Assembly (NCBI GenBank): GCA_019649035.1
Contig: BMAT01013347.1
Location: 265,165-286,271, forward strand
Direction: 5' to 3'
Length of the DNA stretch: 21,107 nucleotides
From: Elysia marginata
Lineage: Eukaryota > Mollusca > Gastropoda > Plakobranchidae
Shown: piece by piece, positions 1 through 8,509 of the stretch
Layout of the letters: each line of letters starts with the position of its first letter
Position numbering within the stretch: position 1 is the stretch's first letter
Translations under genes and position numbers: made by a program
Notes under the pieces: model-generated
Databases searched by the model: none
What the model was told of the DNA's origin: nothing
What the model saw: only the letters and a program-made list of their open reading frames with translations

Positions 1-40
1 CCTTAAAAAAGGAGTTTCATGGCAAAGGTCCTTGCCTTGA
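1..40 (+). repeat. Dispersed repeat R1, fragment at window edge
   Basis: GTTTCATGGCAAAGGTCCTTGC closely resembles part of R1 copy c near 4165-4186. It is cut by the window edge, so its extent is unknown. Confidence 0.4.
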
Positions 41-202
41 ATGTTTCAGCAAGAATGTAGTCTACAAAGAAGTTTTTTGAATCGGTCTGGTGAGTAGGCC
101 TACTTTGAAATTAATCTTTTTTTTTTTTTGAGACACCAACTAAATCTGTTTCATTGTTAAAAAATTCAATTCAGGTGATTTTAGGAAGTAGATTTACGGG
201 GA

Positions 203-604
203 AAGTCTCTCACAGGCCATAGAAAGGAAGAATTATACGTGGAGATGTCTTTTCACACTGTTTAGAGGAGGAAATTGTGCTGAGAATATCTTTCAGGCGC
301 CCCCTAGAAGATGTAGGTATACGGGGAAAGTCTCTCAGGTGCTATTAAGAGGAAGAACTATCAATTGAGATACCCTTTTAGGCGCTGTTTATAGTAGGAA
401 AAGGTGTTGAGGAAGTCTTTCAGGCGCTCTCTAGAGGATGAAGATGTGCATGGAAAGTCTCTTAGAGACCATAGAGAGGAATAATTATAAGAGGAGACAG
501 TCTTTTTACACCGCTTACAAATAAAAATATGTTGATAAAGTTTTTTCAAGAGGATGGAGATGTATGAGGAAGTTTTCTCGAGGATACTGAAAGGAAGGAT
601 TATC
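203..604. repeat. Nested tandem repeat: ~42-bp monomer in ~126-bp trimers
   Basis: Ten degenerate monomers starting with AAGTCTCTC or a variant begin near 203, 245, 286, 328, 370, 413, 455, 497, 538 and 570. Spacing is 41-43 bp except the last two. Monomers three apart are more alike than neighbours; for example TACGGGGAAAGTCTCTCA recurs at 197 and 322. That indicates a higher-order unit of three. It lies in the intron downstream of CHT exon 6. The small minus-strand open frame across it is a by-product. Confidence 0.8.
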
Positions 605-1023
605 AGATTTCTAGCTATTTTTTAAATTCAGGTACACACATTTTTGGTAGGGTATATTTCTGCACATAGGCATGAACGTCACCTCCGTTCATCAAGCTAG
701 TACAGTAAAAAAACAAAAACTTTTGTTGAGAAGTTTCTCACTGTCACTTACAGCGATGAGATGTACATAATCTCAGTTTCTACTGTCATTCGATTTCGTT
801 AACATTGAGTAAAGTGAGATTTTAAAAAATTCTGTGTCATTTGAATTATCTTCTATTATCTGCTATGCGCCATTAAAAAAGTCAAACACAGATAACAAAA
901 ATGGCTGAGTAGGAGGCTAAGGTAAAAAACGACGAGAAAGGGCGACAGAGGAATGTTAAAAGAGACAGAAAGAGATGAGGCATGAAGAAAGAGAGAAAGA
1001 CAAAAAGGGATAAAGAGACCAAC

Positions 1024-1153
1024 CTGCAGCAGAACCAGCGATGCCCATAACAACTGCAGGGATGGCCATCAACAAGGCAAACACACTGGCTATAGAGGTA
1101 GAGATCTGGGCAACTCGGACTGTCCTACACGCCAGAATGCGCTGATAGAATGC
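1024..1153 (-). CDS. SLC5A7: CHT coding exon 6, last exon in the window
   Basis: Acceptor CATCGCAAACCAG (weak pyrimidine tract) and donor GCAG|GTTGGT; phase 0 in, 1 out. Encodes residues 243-285: AFYQRILACRTVRVAQISTS, then IASVFALLMAIPAVVMGIAG and SAA. It aligns with the vertebrate stretch AYFQRVLS...AQVLS...LVMAIPAILIGAIG. The Ser cluster after FQRVL in vertebrates is replaced by ACRTVR here. The intron that follows begins with a long pyrimidine-rich run on the minus strand. No further exon of this gene is visible between 1 and 1023. Confidence 0.92.
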
Positions 1154-4100
1154 CTGGTTTGCGATGTAAGGTTTATTAAATAAGAATCATGTAATGACTA
1201 ATGTAACTAAAAATAACGTATGAAATAACAAATCTTTCAACCAGTCAAACGAGCCAAAGGTCGTATTAACAATGTTCATCGTAGACGCTAATAATTGAAA
1301 GATGCAAGTTTTCAGCTTACCAAAAAAAGTTGACTCAAATTATTACGATTCTTTAAAAGAGCATTAGATTTCTCAAAAAAAAATAGTAGGTTAAGTTTAG
1401 TTTAGACTATCTTTTCGGGCAGTCGTTGAATAAGTACCATGCTTTTGACAATGACTTAAATCATCTTGCCACTACCATGGCGTAACGCGCTGTTGCCGAT
1501 TCTCTGTGGTTCAGACGGTATTATTTCGTAATGGGCAGTAATGCAATTCGAACATTCTGGTGGATCGATTCAGAGCTATATAAAAATGTTAGTCCATCTT
1601 AAGACTAAACAAATTGAAACATAGTGATTGAAAGGTATGAAATTAGCAGTGGACTGAAGTAGGTTTTACATGAAAATAGACAAAACATCCTTGCCTTTGG
1701 TATAATTCGAACCTTGTGACTTATAGTAGTTTTGACACCTACCCTCTTGCCACTGAGAAAAAAAACATAGCTTAAACCATGTCGCCACTATGTTTCTTAA
1801 AAAGTTGTATCGCGAAGATATTTGCTTAGCATTATTGTCTAGGAGACTTGCTAACTAAAGCAAACAAACTAAACCGTACCAAAGACAATCATTGAACCTG
1901 GACTTAACCACAGACAACAAACACAGAGAACAAATGAAAATAATTAAGGATGCCACTTGCAAAATATAGTTATATAAATCATAATAGATAAAGGAATTAT
2001 CCACTGTTTAATCTGTGGCTGACTGAAAGATTCTAAAGCATTAAATAAGTAGTAGGAAGAACTAGACTTTACTTGAAAATGGCCGAGACATTCTTGATTT
2101 ATTATGATTGGAACCCTCGACTTATAATGCTTCCCCCCCCCCCTTCCTCATCTGCCACTGAGAGAAATACATTTTTCTAATATGAATGGTAGGTATCCTA
2201 AGCACATGTGATATACTCTAGCAAATGAAAAATGATATAGTCTAAACAGCTAACACCACACGTCACAAACACTCCCGTTTGAAAAAATTGTTTGGAAAGC
2301 AAAACATATTCAGTTTTAAAAGATTTGGCCAATACTTGGTATTGACACACACACAGAATGAAATAATTTGAAATTACTCCCCGGAAGTTAACAGACAATT
2401 TTTAAACAGATTTGTTTGCATAAAACATTTAAATAATGTAAAGAAACTCTTGTATAGAAGATGTATGTAGGAAATTCGAAGGGTACTGGTATTTTGCGAC
2501 CAATATTTTAATAACGACCTTCGTTTTCTGCCTGTATTTTTGCCGTATGATATTTTTGCCGTTTAGAATACAAGGTAAGCAACGTCTAGAAGAAAGCATG
2601 CTACCTGCCATGGTATTCCGCCACATATACAAAGCAGAAACACGTCTACATAGGAAGCTATGGTTTTCTGCGGGATGTCACCTAACCAGTTATCGGCCAC
2701 CCGCTCCAGATCTACCGCAGGATGCGTCAGGGAGAACGGAAAGGCGACTATCTGAAAAAAGTGAACCAAAACTACAATACTGAAAACAAATGTAACAATA
2801 AAAACAGAAAAAAATCACTACAGTACTATAATGCACGCAACTCAATTTTTCATTTGTCCTGATAGACAAAAAAATGATGATAAAGTAAAACGGTATACTT
2901 TCTCAACTGATTGGACAATGGCTAAAACAGGCTCGACCATTAGACTTTATCGATCACCCACGAGCTCTTTAGCCAGAAAGCGGCTAAATGATGACTTGAA
3001 ACAGCTTTAAAATAAAAAAAAAAAAAAAACATTATCATGGCTTTTAGAGGATGTTGCTTGACGAGTCTCTCTTGTATGTAAAATTTTTAAAAAGTGGACA
3101 TCTCAGCTAGCTGCTCTTCTGTGGGGTGCATAGTTCGGCAAAAAAACTCAAATGCTAAATTTCAGCAAAACTAGCCACTGCCTAAGAGGAAACAAAACTA
3201 AAAGAGAATTTTTTAAAATTCATGCAACAGCCCTATAATTTTCTATAAAAATCGGAACCGTTATTTTGGCTCGATGCTTTTGATGCAAGGTTTTATGATA
3301 CGCAGTTTATCAAATGATATAAAAATCCCAGCCCTCACCAATCCAACAGCGATGAAGAGGAGCTGTATGACGTCAGTGTAGGCCACAGAATAAAGTCCGC
3401 CCATGAAAGTGTAGAAAATAGCAACAGCAGAGGAGATAACAATGGCAAGGGTGGCATTGATGTCCAAGATAATCGAGATGGTAGCTCCTAGACAAAAAAG
3501 CAGCACACAAAAGACAGATTCATTAAAATTACTTCTTGTACAATATAACAAAAGTTTCAAAAAGTTCCTATACGATGACATTATCATTATTTTAGCAAAA
3601 AAGACTTACTATGCAGGTTGGGGTGTGTTTGATTATACCTCATCTCTGTTTCTTTATTGATAACAATTGGTAGCGTTGAAACGATGCCTTTGTAAAATGA
3701 TTAATCTCTATTTCATTTACTTATTTACAGGCAGTTCAGCTTTTATTTTGAAAGAGAATGAAATTAGTAAATATGTTTGCTTTCCTTAGAGATGATGCCT
3801 TAAGAAGAATGAAGTACTTTAATTAAATTTTGATTCAGCCTTTAATGACAAAAATAGTAACAGCAACCATTTATTGAGCGTTTTCCAACAAAGGCTCAAT
3901 GCGCTTTACAACATCAGGAAAACAGACAGAGTAAACATATAAAAACAAATTGTGGAGGCAGTCGCAATGCAATCAATGATTGAAAGATTTTAAAGGTATT
4001 AAATTAGCAGTGGAGAAAATCAAGCTTTGAAGTGGAAATGGCCGAAATCTCTGCCATTCGTATCATTCGAACTTTCGACTTATAGTGACTTCGACACCGA

Positions 4101-7100
4101 TCGCCTTGCCACTGAGAAAAACAGCTCCAATACCATGTCGCCAGTATGCTTCTTAGATAAAAAAGTTTCATAGCGAAGGTCCTTGCTTAGCCTCTCTAAG
4201 CGACTTGCCTACTTGAACGGGAAAGTCCAAATCGCACCAAAGGCAACCATTTGAATCCGGAAGCACACCAACACTGTCTTAGCCATAAACACAAACCCAG
4301 AGAACGAACGATAACATTAATTTGAGGTATGTCTCGTATAAATTTTTAATGTAGAGATTTAGAGAGGCTAAGCAAGGACCTTCGCCACGAAACTTCTTTT
4401 ATAAGAGGCGTAGTGGTGATATGGTATAAGCTGTGTTTCTCTCTGTGGCAAGCAGTGGGTGCCGAAGCTACTATAAGTCGAAGATTGGAATCATACCAAG
4501 GACAGACATTTCGAACATTTCCACCTCTAAGCCTATTCTCTCCTCTGCTAATTTCATACCTTTAAAATCTTTCATTCAGGGTAAACACTTAACAGCAATT
4601 AGTTCAATTTACATGAAAAGCATATGATTAAGAGGTCTTAAAAATATATGAAGTCAGTGTTTTAAACAAATACAGAAAAATGGTTCACTTTACTGAAATG
4701 TGAAGTGCGATTTGGTCTTAAAGTATTTTGTAACGTCTTCTGATTGCGTTAACCATCAAATAGAAATAACTTTTCATACTTTGAAATGGCGGACTCTCAG
4801 TAGAGAAATGTGAGCTGAGAGACTTTGTGCAAAAGCTCAATTCCAGTTTTGACTTCTATTTTAAGCGTTTCTTTGACAAACGCAATCGCAGTAATAAATA
4901 CACACAATTATACGGAGGCTCGTACCTGATGAAAATGCATGAGATTAAGAACATCGCGAACTCACCAAGAGCAGCCAGAACAGCAGCGGACCAAAACAGA
5001 TCTCCAAATATCTGTGGTATGATGAGAAGGGCACCTATGTGTTTGCCATATTTCATTTGCAATGGGTCGAACATGGTGATGTAACCTTCGCCACGCATCT
5101 TTGGTGCGTACAATAAGGCAGCTGGTAGACATGAATGAAGTAATATTCAAGGTTTGTAAAACGTTTGTGGACTGTTCAAATGAATAATTAAATATTAAAG
5201 GCTATGGATATTAACTGCAGGGTTTACACTTTGAAATCAATCAGTTTTTTTAACAACTAATGAGTGACAGTGACATTTTAAAATACATTACACGCACCCC
5301 TCGCCCTTCTATTGTTTTAACTTTAAACAAACAAAAGGCACATTTTTAGAAAAATCTGATTTTAAAGTTTGAAGACTCTTGCAGCGTACTTGCGTCAATA
5401 CAGAGGTAAACTTAGCTTAACTTTGTAGGCTGATTCGCGTTTCATTTCTAAAAATCTTAAACTTGGCATTGATTTTCAAAAATTTTTGTGCTCAATGGAC
5501 GCAATTTTACAAAAAAATATTTAAGGCTTCATTCTGTTATGCTCTGGAAATTTAAATTCACTAGGTTTGAAAAACAGGGAACGGTTCTTTGTTGTAACTT
5601 CTCTAAGAATATTGGTTTTTCTCACGTTGAAATACAGCTTTTCTAATAATTCAAAGACGCAACCCTTTTTGAAAATCCAAGCAGCGTTTTTCAACGTAAT
5701 GTGCCGTATATACGCCCTTTGTAAACTAAAACCACCTAAGATATTGATCATATTAATCATTTTTTTTTGTCTGAAAGTCAAGTCAACCAATAAATTGCAC
5801 AAGTTTGGTAACAGGAAAAATATTTTTTTCATAGCCGGCATAGATGTTATATGTTTTATCCGACGTTAAACTTTTTATCTAGATCTATTACACACAACAA
5901 CAAAACAGTTACTAGCATGTCTTTTTAAAGTTTCCGACAAAAAAGTCTATAACTAACACAAAAATCTCGTGGCTGTATCCAACAGCGAACAACTTACAAA
6001 TCAAAAGACCAGCGCAGTAACCAACCGGAGCCTGGGCGTAGAGCACGCCGTCTCTAGACGCTGATTCCGCCGAGCCGTTGAGGTAACCGCCACCAACCAT
6101 TGTCGCTGAAAGGAAGAAAAAAACAGCTGTTTTTCATGGAAAAGAAAGTTTTGAAAATTGTTTAATGGAAACTACTAGAGACCTTAAGCACACGCACCGT
6201 GTCTCACTACGCGTACGTAAAAATCGGGAAAACCGATCAAGGAAACTATAAAAATAATGAAACCAGTTTCTAAAAATAGACCCACAGACGTTCCCGTCAT
6301 TCTCACGCGTTGGGTGCTTAAAGTCTGTAATTACTCAAAGAAAACCCGTTTCTGATTTTTGTTTTACACATGTGATGTAAAACTAAAATAAAAGACCACA
6401 GCCTTTTTGAGAGTATAGCCGTGACTTAAAAGTGTATTAAGGTTTGTATAGGAAGGTATAAATCACGCAAGTTATCGAATACTCGTCTTATTACAGACCT
6501 TTAGCACACGCACCGTGTCTCACTACGCGTACGCGAAAATCGGGAAAGCAGATTGAGTTACTATAAAAATAATGAAACCAGTTTCTAAAAATAGACCCAC
6601 AGACGTTCTATTTTTAGAAACTGATTTCATTATTTTTATAGTAACTCAATCTGCTTTCCCGATTTTCACGTACGCGTAGTGAGACACGGTGCGTGTGCTA
6701 AAGGTCTCTAGTAACTCCCTCTACCAACCTACATCTTGATTCTCAAAAAAAGAAAAGAAAACTACAATAATAAGTATTTTTCATGGTATAAGATATACTT
6801 GTTTTAATCTTGAATTCAGGTGCCCCTCACTGGTCTTTACCTAAGGCCCGCACTATGCCAGTTGTACACATAGTGTTTAGTCGTAACCGCAAACATCCAT
6901 TTGCTAAACCGACTAAAACAACTACAAAAAAAAAACAATTTTGTGATTCATCTGAATTCTATGGGTGGGCTAATACATCTAAAACTTGTATTAATGATGT
7001 CTAAAAAGCCCTAGATTAACATTGACAAAATAAGGATTTCATTATTAGATGCAACATGAATTAAAAGATGAGAGCATAGAGCGCACATGTACCAAACCTT

Positions 7101-7449
7101 ATAAAACAAAAGCTATAAAAACCTTAACATGTTTTTTGATTATCAATGATCGATGTAGTCGCACGCTATAATTTATTTGCCGTAAACTGATGAACATCTA
7201 TATACTCATCCAGTTTAAATTGAAGTCCAATCCTGCTGGTTGTAATTCAAGTTTGTTGGCACAATATACCTTAGCTTACCCACCAGTGATGGTAAACACT
7301 GAGACGAATCCTCCTAAACTACGGTCAGCCAGCAACACGGCTTCGTTTGATTTGCTTTTCCCTGTCTTCCTGCCATAGACGATTCCGATGACGAGAATGG
7401 CGATGTAAAACGCGATGACAGCAATGAGACCAGGAATGTTTATAGCCAT
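1024..7449 (-). CDS. SLC5A7: High-affinity choline transporter (CHT1/SLC5A7-like), N-terminal half, six exons
   Basis: In animals this family performs sodium- and chloride-dependent uptake of choline at cholinergic nerve endings, the limiting step for acetylcholine synthesis. Joining 7449-7284, 6105-5998, 5121-4966, 3487-3339, 2751-2605 and 1153-1024 gives 285 residues plus one base with no stop and matching phases (1,1,1,0,0,1). Landmarks known from the vertebrate protein appear in order: TATxVGGGYxNG (about 55-66), AQAPVGY (about 79-85), YITMFDP (105-111), GGLYSVAYTDV (174-184) and GGIPWQAFYQR (237-247). Hydrophobic segments lie near 4-25, 47-62, 76-96, 120-143, 145-170, 173-200, 225-240 and 258-282. 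Vertebrate CHT1 is about 580 residues, so roughly half is present; the rest must lie below position 1. I see no frameshift or stop, so it looks functional. A paralogous SLC5 choline-transporter-like protein is the main alternative. Family identity is secure; strict orthology is inferred. Confidence 0.93.
1625..1940 (+). repeat. Dispersed repeat R1, copy a
   Basis: About 320 bp, matching copy c at 3978-4312 along its length. Shared blocks are TGATTGAAAG, GAAATTAGCAGTGG, TTGCCACTGAG, CCATGTCGCCA and CAGAGAACAAATG-like ends. It lies in intron 5 of CHT. No coding potential or terminal repeat is evident, so its class is unknown. Confidence 0.75.
2021..2170 (+). repeat. Dispersed repeat R1, partial copy b
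   Basis: Matches the first half of copies a and c (GACTGAAAGATTCTAAAG, AAAATGGCCGAGACATTC, CTCGACTTATAATG, CTGCCACTGAGAGAAA). It is interrupted by a run of ten C at about 2132-2141. Same intron and orientation as copy a. Confidence 0.65.
2605..2751 (-). CDS. SLC5A7: CHT coding exon 5
   Basis: Exactly 49 codons, phase 0 at both ends, from acceptor CACTTTTTTCAG to donor CAG|GTAGCA. Encodes residues 194-242: IVAFPFSLTHPAVDLERVAD, NWLGDIPQKT, then YVDVFLLCICGGIPWQ. The SHPAV-like lumenal turn and the GGIPWQ end match the vertebrate protein. The lumenal loop between them is shorter and different in sequence, as expected for an exposed loop. The Asp at about residue 229 sits where the vertebrate protein also has an Asp in its seventh helix. 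A second AG 21 nt upstream (TTGTTTTCAG) would insert an in-frame TAG (codons TAT TGT AG...), so I prefer the nearer one. Confidence 0.92.
3339..3487 (-). CDS. SLC5A7: CHT coding exon 4
   Basis: Starts after TGCTTTTTTGTCTAG and ends at TTG|GTGAGG (phase 1 in, 0 out). Encodes the end of the split Gly plus residues 145-193: ATISIILDINATLAIVISSA, then an aromatic-rich helix and GGLYSVAYTDVIQLLFIAVG. The GGLYSVAYTDV motif is essentially identical to vertebrate CHT1 and is highly characteristic of SLC5 family members. The intron on its 5' side contains the facing repeat pair at 3978-4580. Confidence 0.94.
3978..4312 (+). repeat. Dispersed repeat R1, copy c
   Basis: The fullest copy, in intron 3 of CHT. 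Its first 220 bp are repeated in reverse orientation at 4361-4580. Just before it (about 3868-3915) is a stretch ending GGCTCAATGCGCTTTACAA, of a style I recall from invertebrate short repeats; that association is from memory and weak. Confidence 0.75.
4361..4580 (-). repeat. Dispersed repeat R1, inverted copy d
   Basis: The reverse complement reads GCGAAGGTCCTTGCTTAGCC and GATTTTAAAGGTATGAAATT, matching copy c. With copy c it makes an inverted repeat with arms of about 220 bp around a 160-bp spacer. The small plus-strand open frame at 4433-4627 lies inside it and is not a gene. Confidence 0.75.
4966..5121 (-). CDS. SLC5A7: CHT coding exon 3
   Basis: Acceptor TCATGTCTACCAG and donor G|GTGAGT give phase 1 in and 1 out. 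Encodes about residues 92-144: the end of helix 3, a charged cytoplasmic loop (YAPKMRGEGYITMFDPLQMK) and helix 4 (IGALLIIPQIFGDLFWSAAV). The YITMFDPLQ and LFWSAAVLAALG stretches line up directly with YVTMLDPFQ and MFWAAAIFSALG of the vertebrate transporter. Confidence 0.93.
5998..6105 (-). CDS. SLC5A7: CHT coding exon 2
   Basis: Follows a clear CTTCCTTTCAG acceptor and ends at TGTAAGT; phase 1 in and 1 out. With the split Ala it supplies residues 56-91: ATMVGGGYLNGSAES, a short loop, then LYAQAPVGYCAGLLI of the third membrane helix. The glycine-rich VGGGY stretch is the signature of this family, in the region of the helix 2 bend. Vertebrate proteins as I recall them have Trp where this one has Met58, and a loop longer by a residue after NGTAE. 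Confidence 0.92.
6179..6326 (+). mobile_element. MITE-like element M1, copy A
   Basis: A 148-bp non-coding element in CHT intron 1. The left end AGACCTTAAGCAC and the reverse complement of the right end, AGACTTTAAGCAC, match at 12 of 13 positions, which suggests short terminal inverted repeats of a non-autonomous DNA transposon. The internal sequence is shared with 6495-6707 and 13978-14123. No target duplication is obvious, so family assignment is open. Confidence 0.65.
6495..6707. mobile_element. MITE-like element M1, copy B, head-to-head palindrome
   Basis: Two M1 left halves facing each other: arms 6495-6593 and 6609-6707, each 99 bp, around a 15-base loop. By eye the arms differ at only two positions. 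The right-end half of the element seen in copies A and C is missing, so this looks like a rearranged copy. It lies in CHT intron 1 and could fold into a very stable hairpin in pre-mRNA. Confidence 0.8.
7284..7449 (-). CDS. SLC5A7: CHT coding exon 1 with start codon
   Basis: Encodes residues 1-55, beginning MAINIPGLIAVIAFYIAILV: a short lumenal N-terminus and the first membrane helix, then a basic loop (GRKTGKSKSN) and the start of helix 2. I chose this ATG because the context is CACCACCATGG, and because vertebrate CHT1 starts at the same point, a few residues before helix 1. The exon ends after the first base of an Ala codon at a GTGGGT donor (phase 1). The linker between helices 1 and 2 is shorter than in the vertebrate protein. 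Just upstream, TTTCTGCCCCCAG ending at 7468 is a good acceptor, so this exon probably has only 18 nt of 5' UTR and an untranslated exon lies further upstream. Confidence 0.9.
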
Positions 7450-7467
7450 GGTGGTGCGTATCGCTGT
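7450..7467 (-). other. SLC5A7: Putative 5' UTR stub of CHT exon 1
   Basis: Eighteen untranslated bases lie between a consensus acceptor (pyrimidine run then CCCCCAG, ending at 7468) and the ATG. This implies an untranslated first exon somewhere above 7470. I infer the splice; if the acceptor is unused, transcription would start close by instead. Confidence 0.5.
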
Positions 7468-7469
7468 CT

Positions 7470-8463
7470 GGGGGCAGAAATGGAAAGAGGGCTAAATCAT
7501 AAAGAAAATGATTCATTATCTTCAAGGAGAACTCACATACAATGTAGACTGAGAAAACCCGACCAGAGTTGTCAATATTGCCGACAGATTGGTCAGTGTG
7601 ATTGTGCACTCACTATATAAGTCAGTTCATGCTAACGGTTGCCGATATCAGATAGATTGTGTTAGATTGTTGTAGGATAAATAAAAAACCCAGTATATTT
7701 CACTATAAATTACTTTGAAGAATCACCTTCATCAAGATATACGTTCTGTCATAATCGATCACTAAATCTTTACGTCTCTTATTGAAGGATTAAGAAAAGG
7801 CGCAAATAAGTTCTTTAAAAGTATTTTTAGAAATATCTTCCAAAATTTTTTTACCTGCCTTTTAGACGGAAACAATATCAAACAAACCTACTTCAGTTGT
7901 TCTCACATTATATTCTTCATGTTTTCTGGATTGCTTTGGTGTAGGAAAACAAACGAGATAGCGCTCGAGGTTTAGTTTACCGGTACTAGCTTTCTTTGCT
8001 CTCCTCATATTGGCAGTAGAAATGATTGGCTGGACTCAAAGAATTAAAAATCCAAGTAAATTAGTTTACTTAGCTGCAAGAATGTTTATGAATTCTGTTA
8101 TCAGGTAAGGGCATAACTTTAAATATCGCTTCTTCTTAAAATGTGCAAGAAAGAAACATAGGAATATCTCTCAATATTAATGGTAGAACTAAAGAGTTTT
8201 CTTCAGATGAATAGGGTAAAAGAGATACGGTTTATCTAGAATACGCAATTACTGAATTAGAAGTCCTTTTTTATTTCGTTGAAAAAAAATCAATTGGGAA
8301 ACATCTGGAAGGCCATACTTTATGGCAAAGATTAACTACACATTGTCACTGTGTCGTGACAGACAAAACAAACGTAGGACTAGGACTAGGCTATCATGTA
8401 TTTTAAAGCTCCTTATAAAGGCAACCACTATATTTCATGACATAAAAAACCTAGACTCCAACT
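7470..8463. other. Non-coding, upstream of CHT exon 1
   Basis: AT-rich sequence with frequent stops in all frames. I see no gene, RNA or repeat. If CHT has an untranslated first exon further up, this is its intron. Confidence 0.5.
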
Positions 8464-8465
8464 AC

Positions 8466-8509
<44 letters not shown>
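8464..8509 (+). repeat. (TATC)n microsatellite
   Basis: About eleven perfect TATC units. Flanking sequence is ordinary AT-rich non-coding DNA. The apparent 79-residue plus-strand frame here reads YLSIYLSI from the repeat and is not a gene. Confidence 0.95.

Noticed and set aside
2547-2783. Plus-strand 78-residue frame
   Set aside because: It is the shadow of CHT exon 5 on the opposite strand.
3355-3375. CRE (TGACGTCA) as a regulatory site
   Set aside because: It lies inside CHT exon 4 and is explained by the conserved coding sequence for Thr-Asp-Val-Ile.
5521-5869. Overlapping 100-106 residue frames on both strands
   Set aside because: They lie within CHT intron 2, are AT-rich, and resemble no protein family I know.
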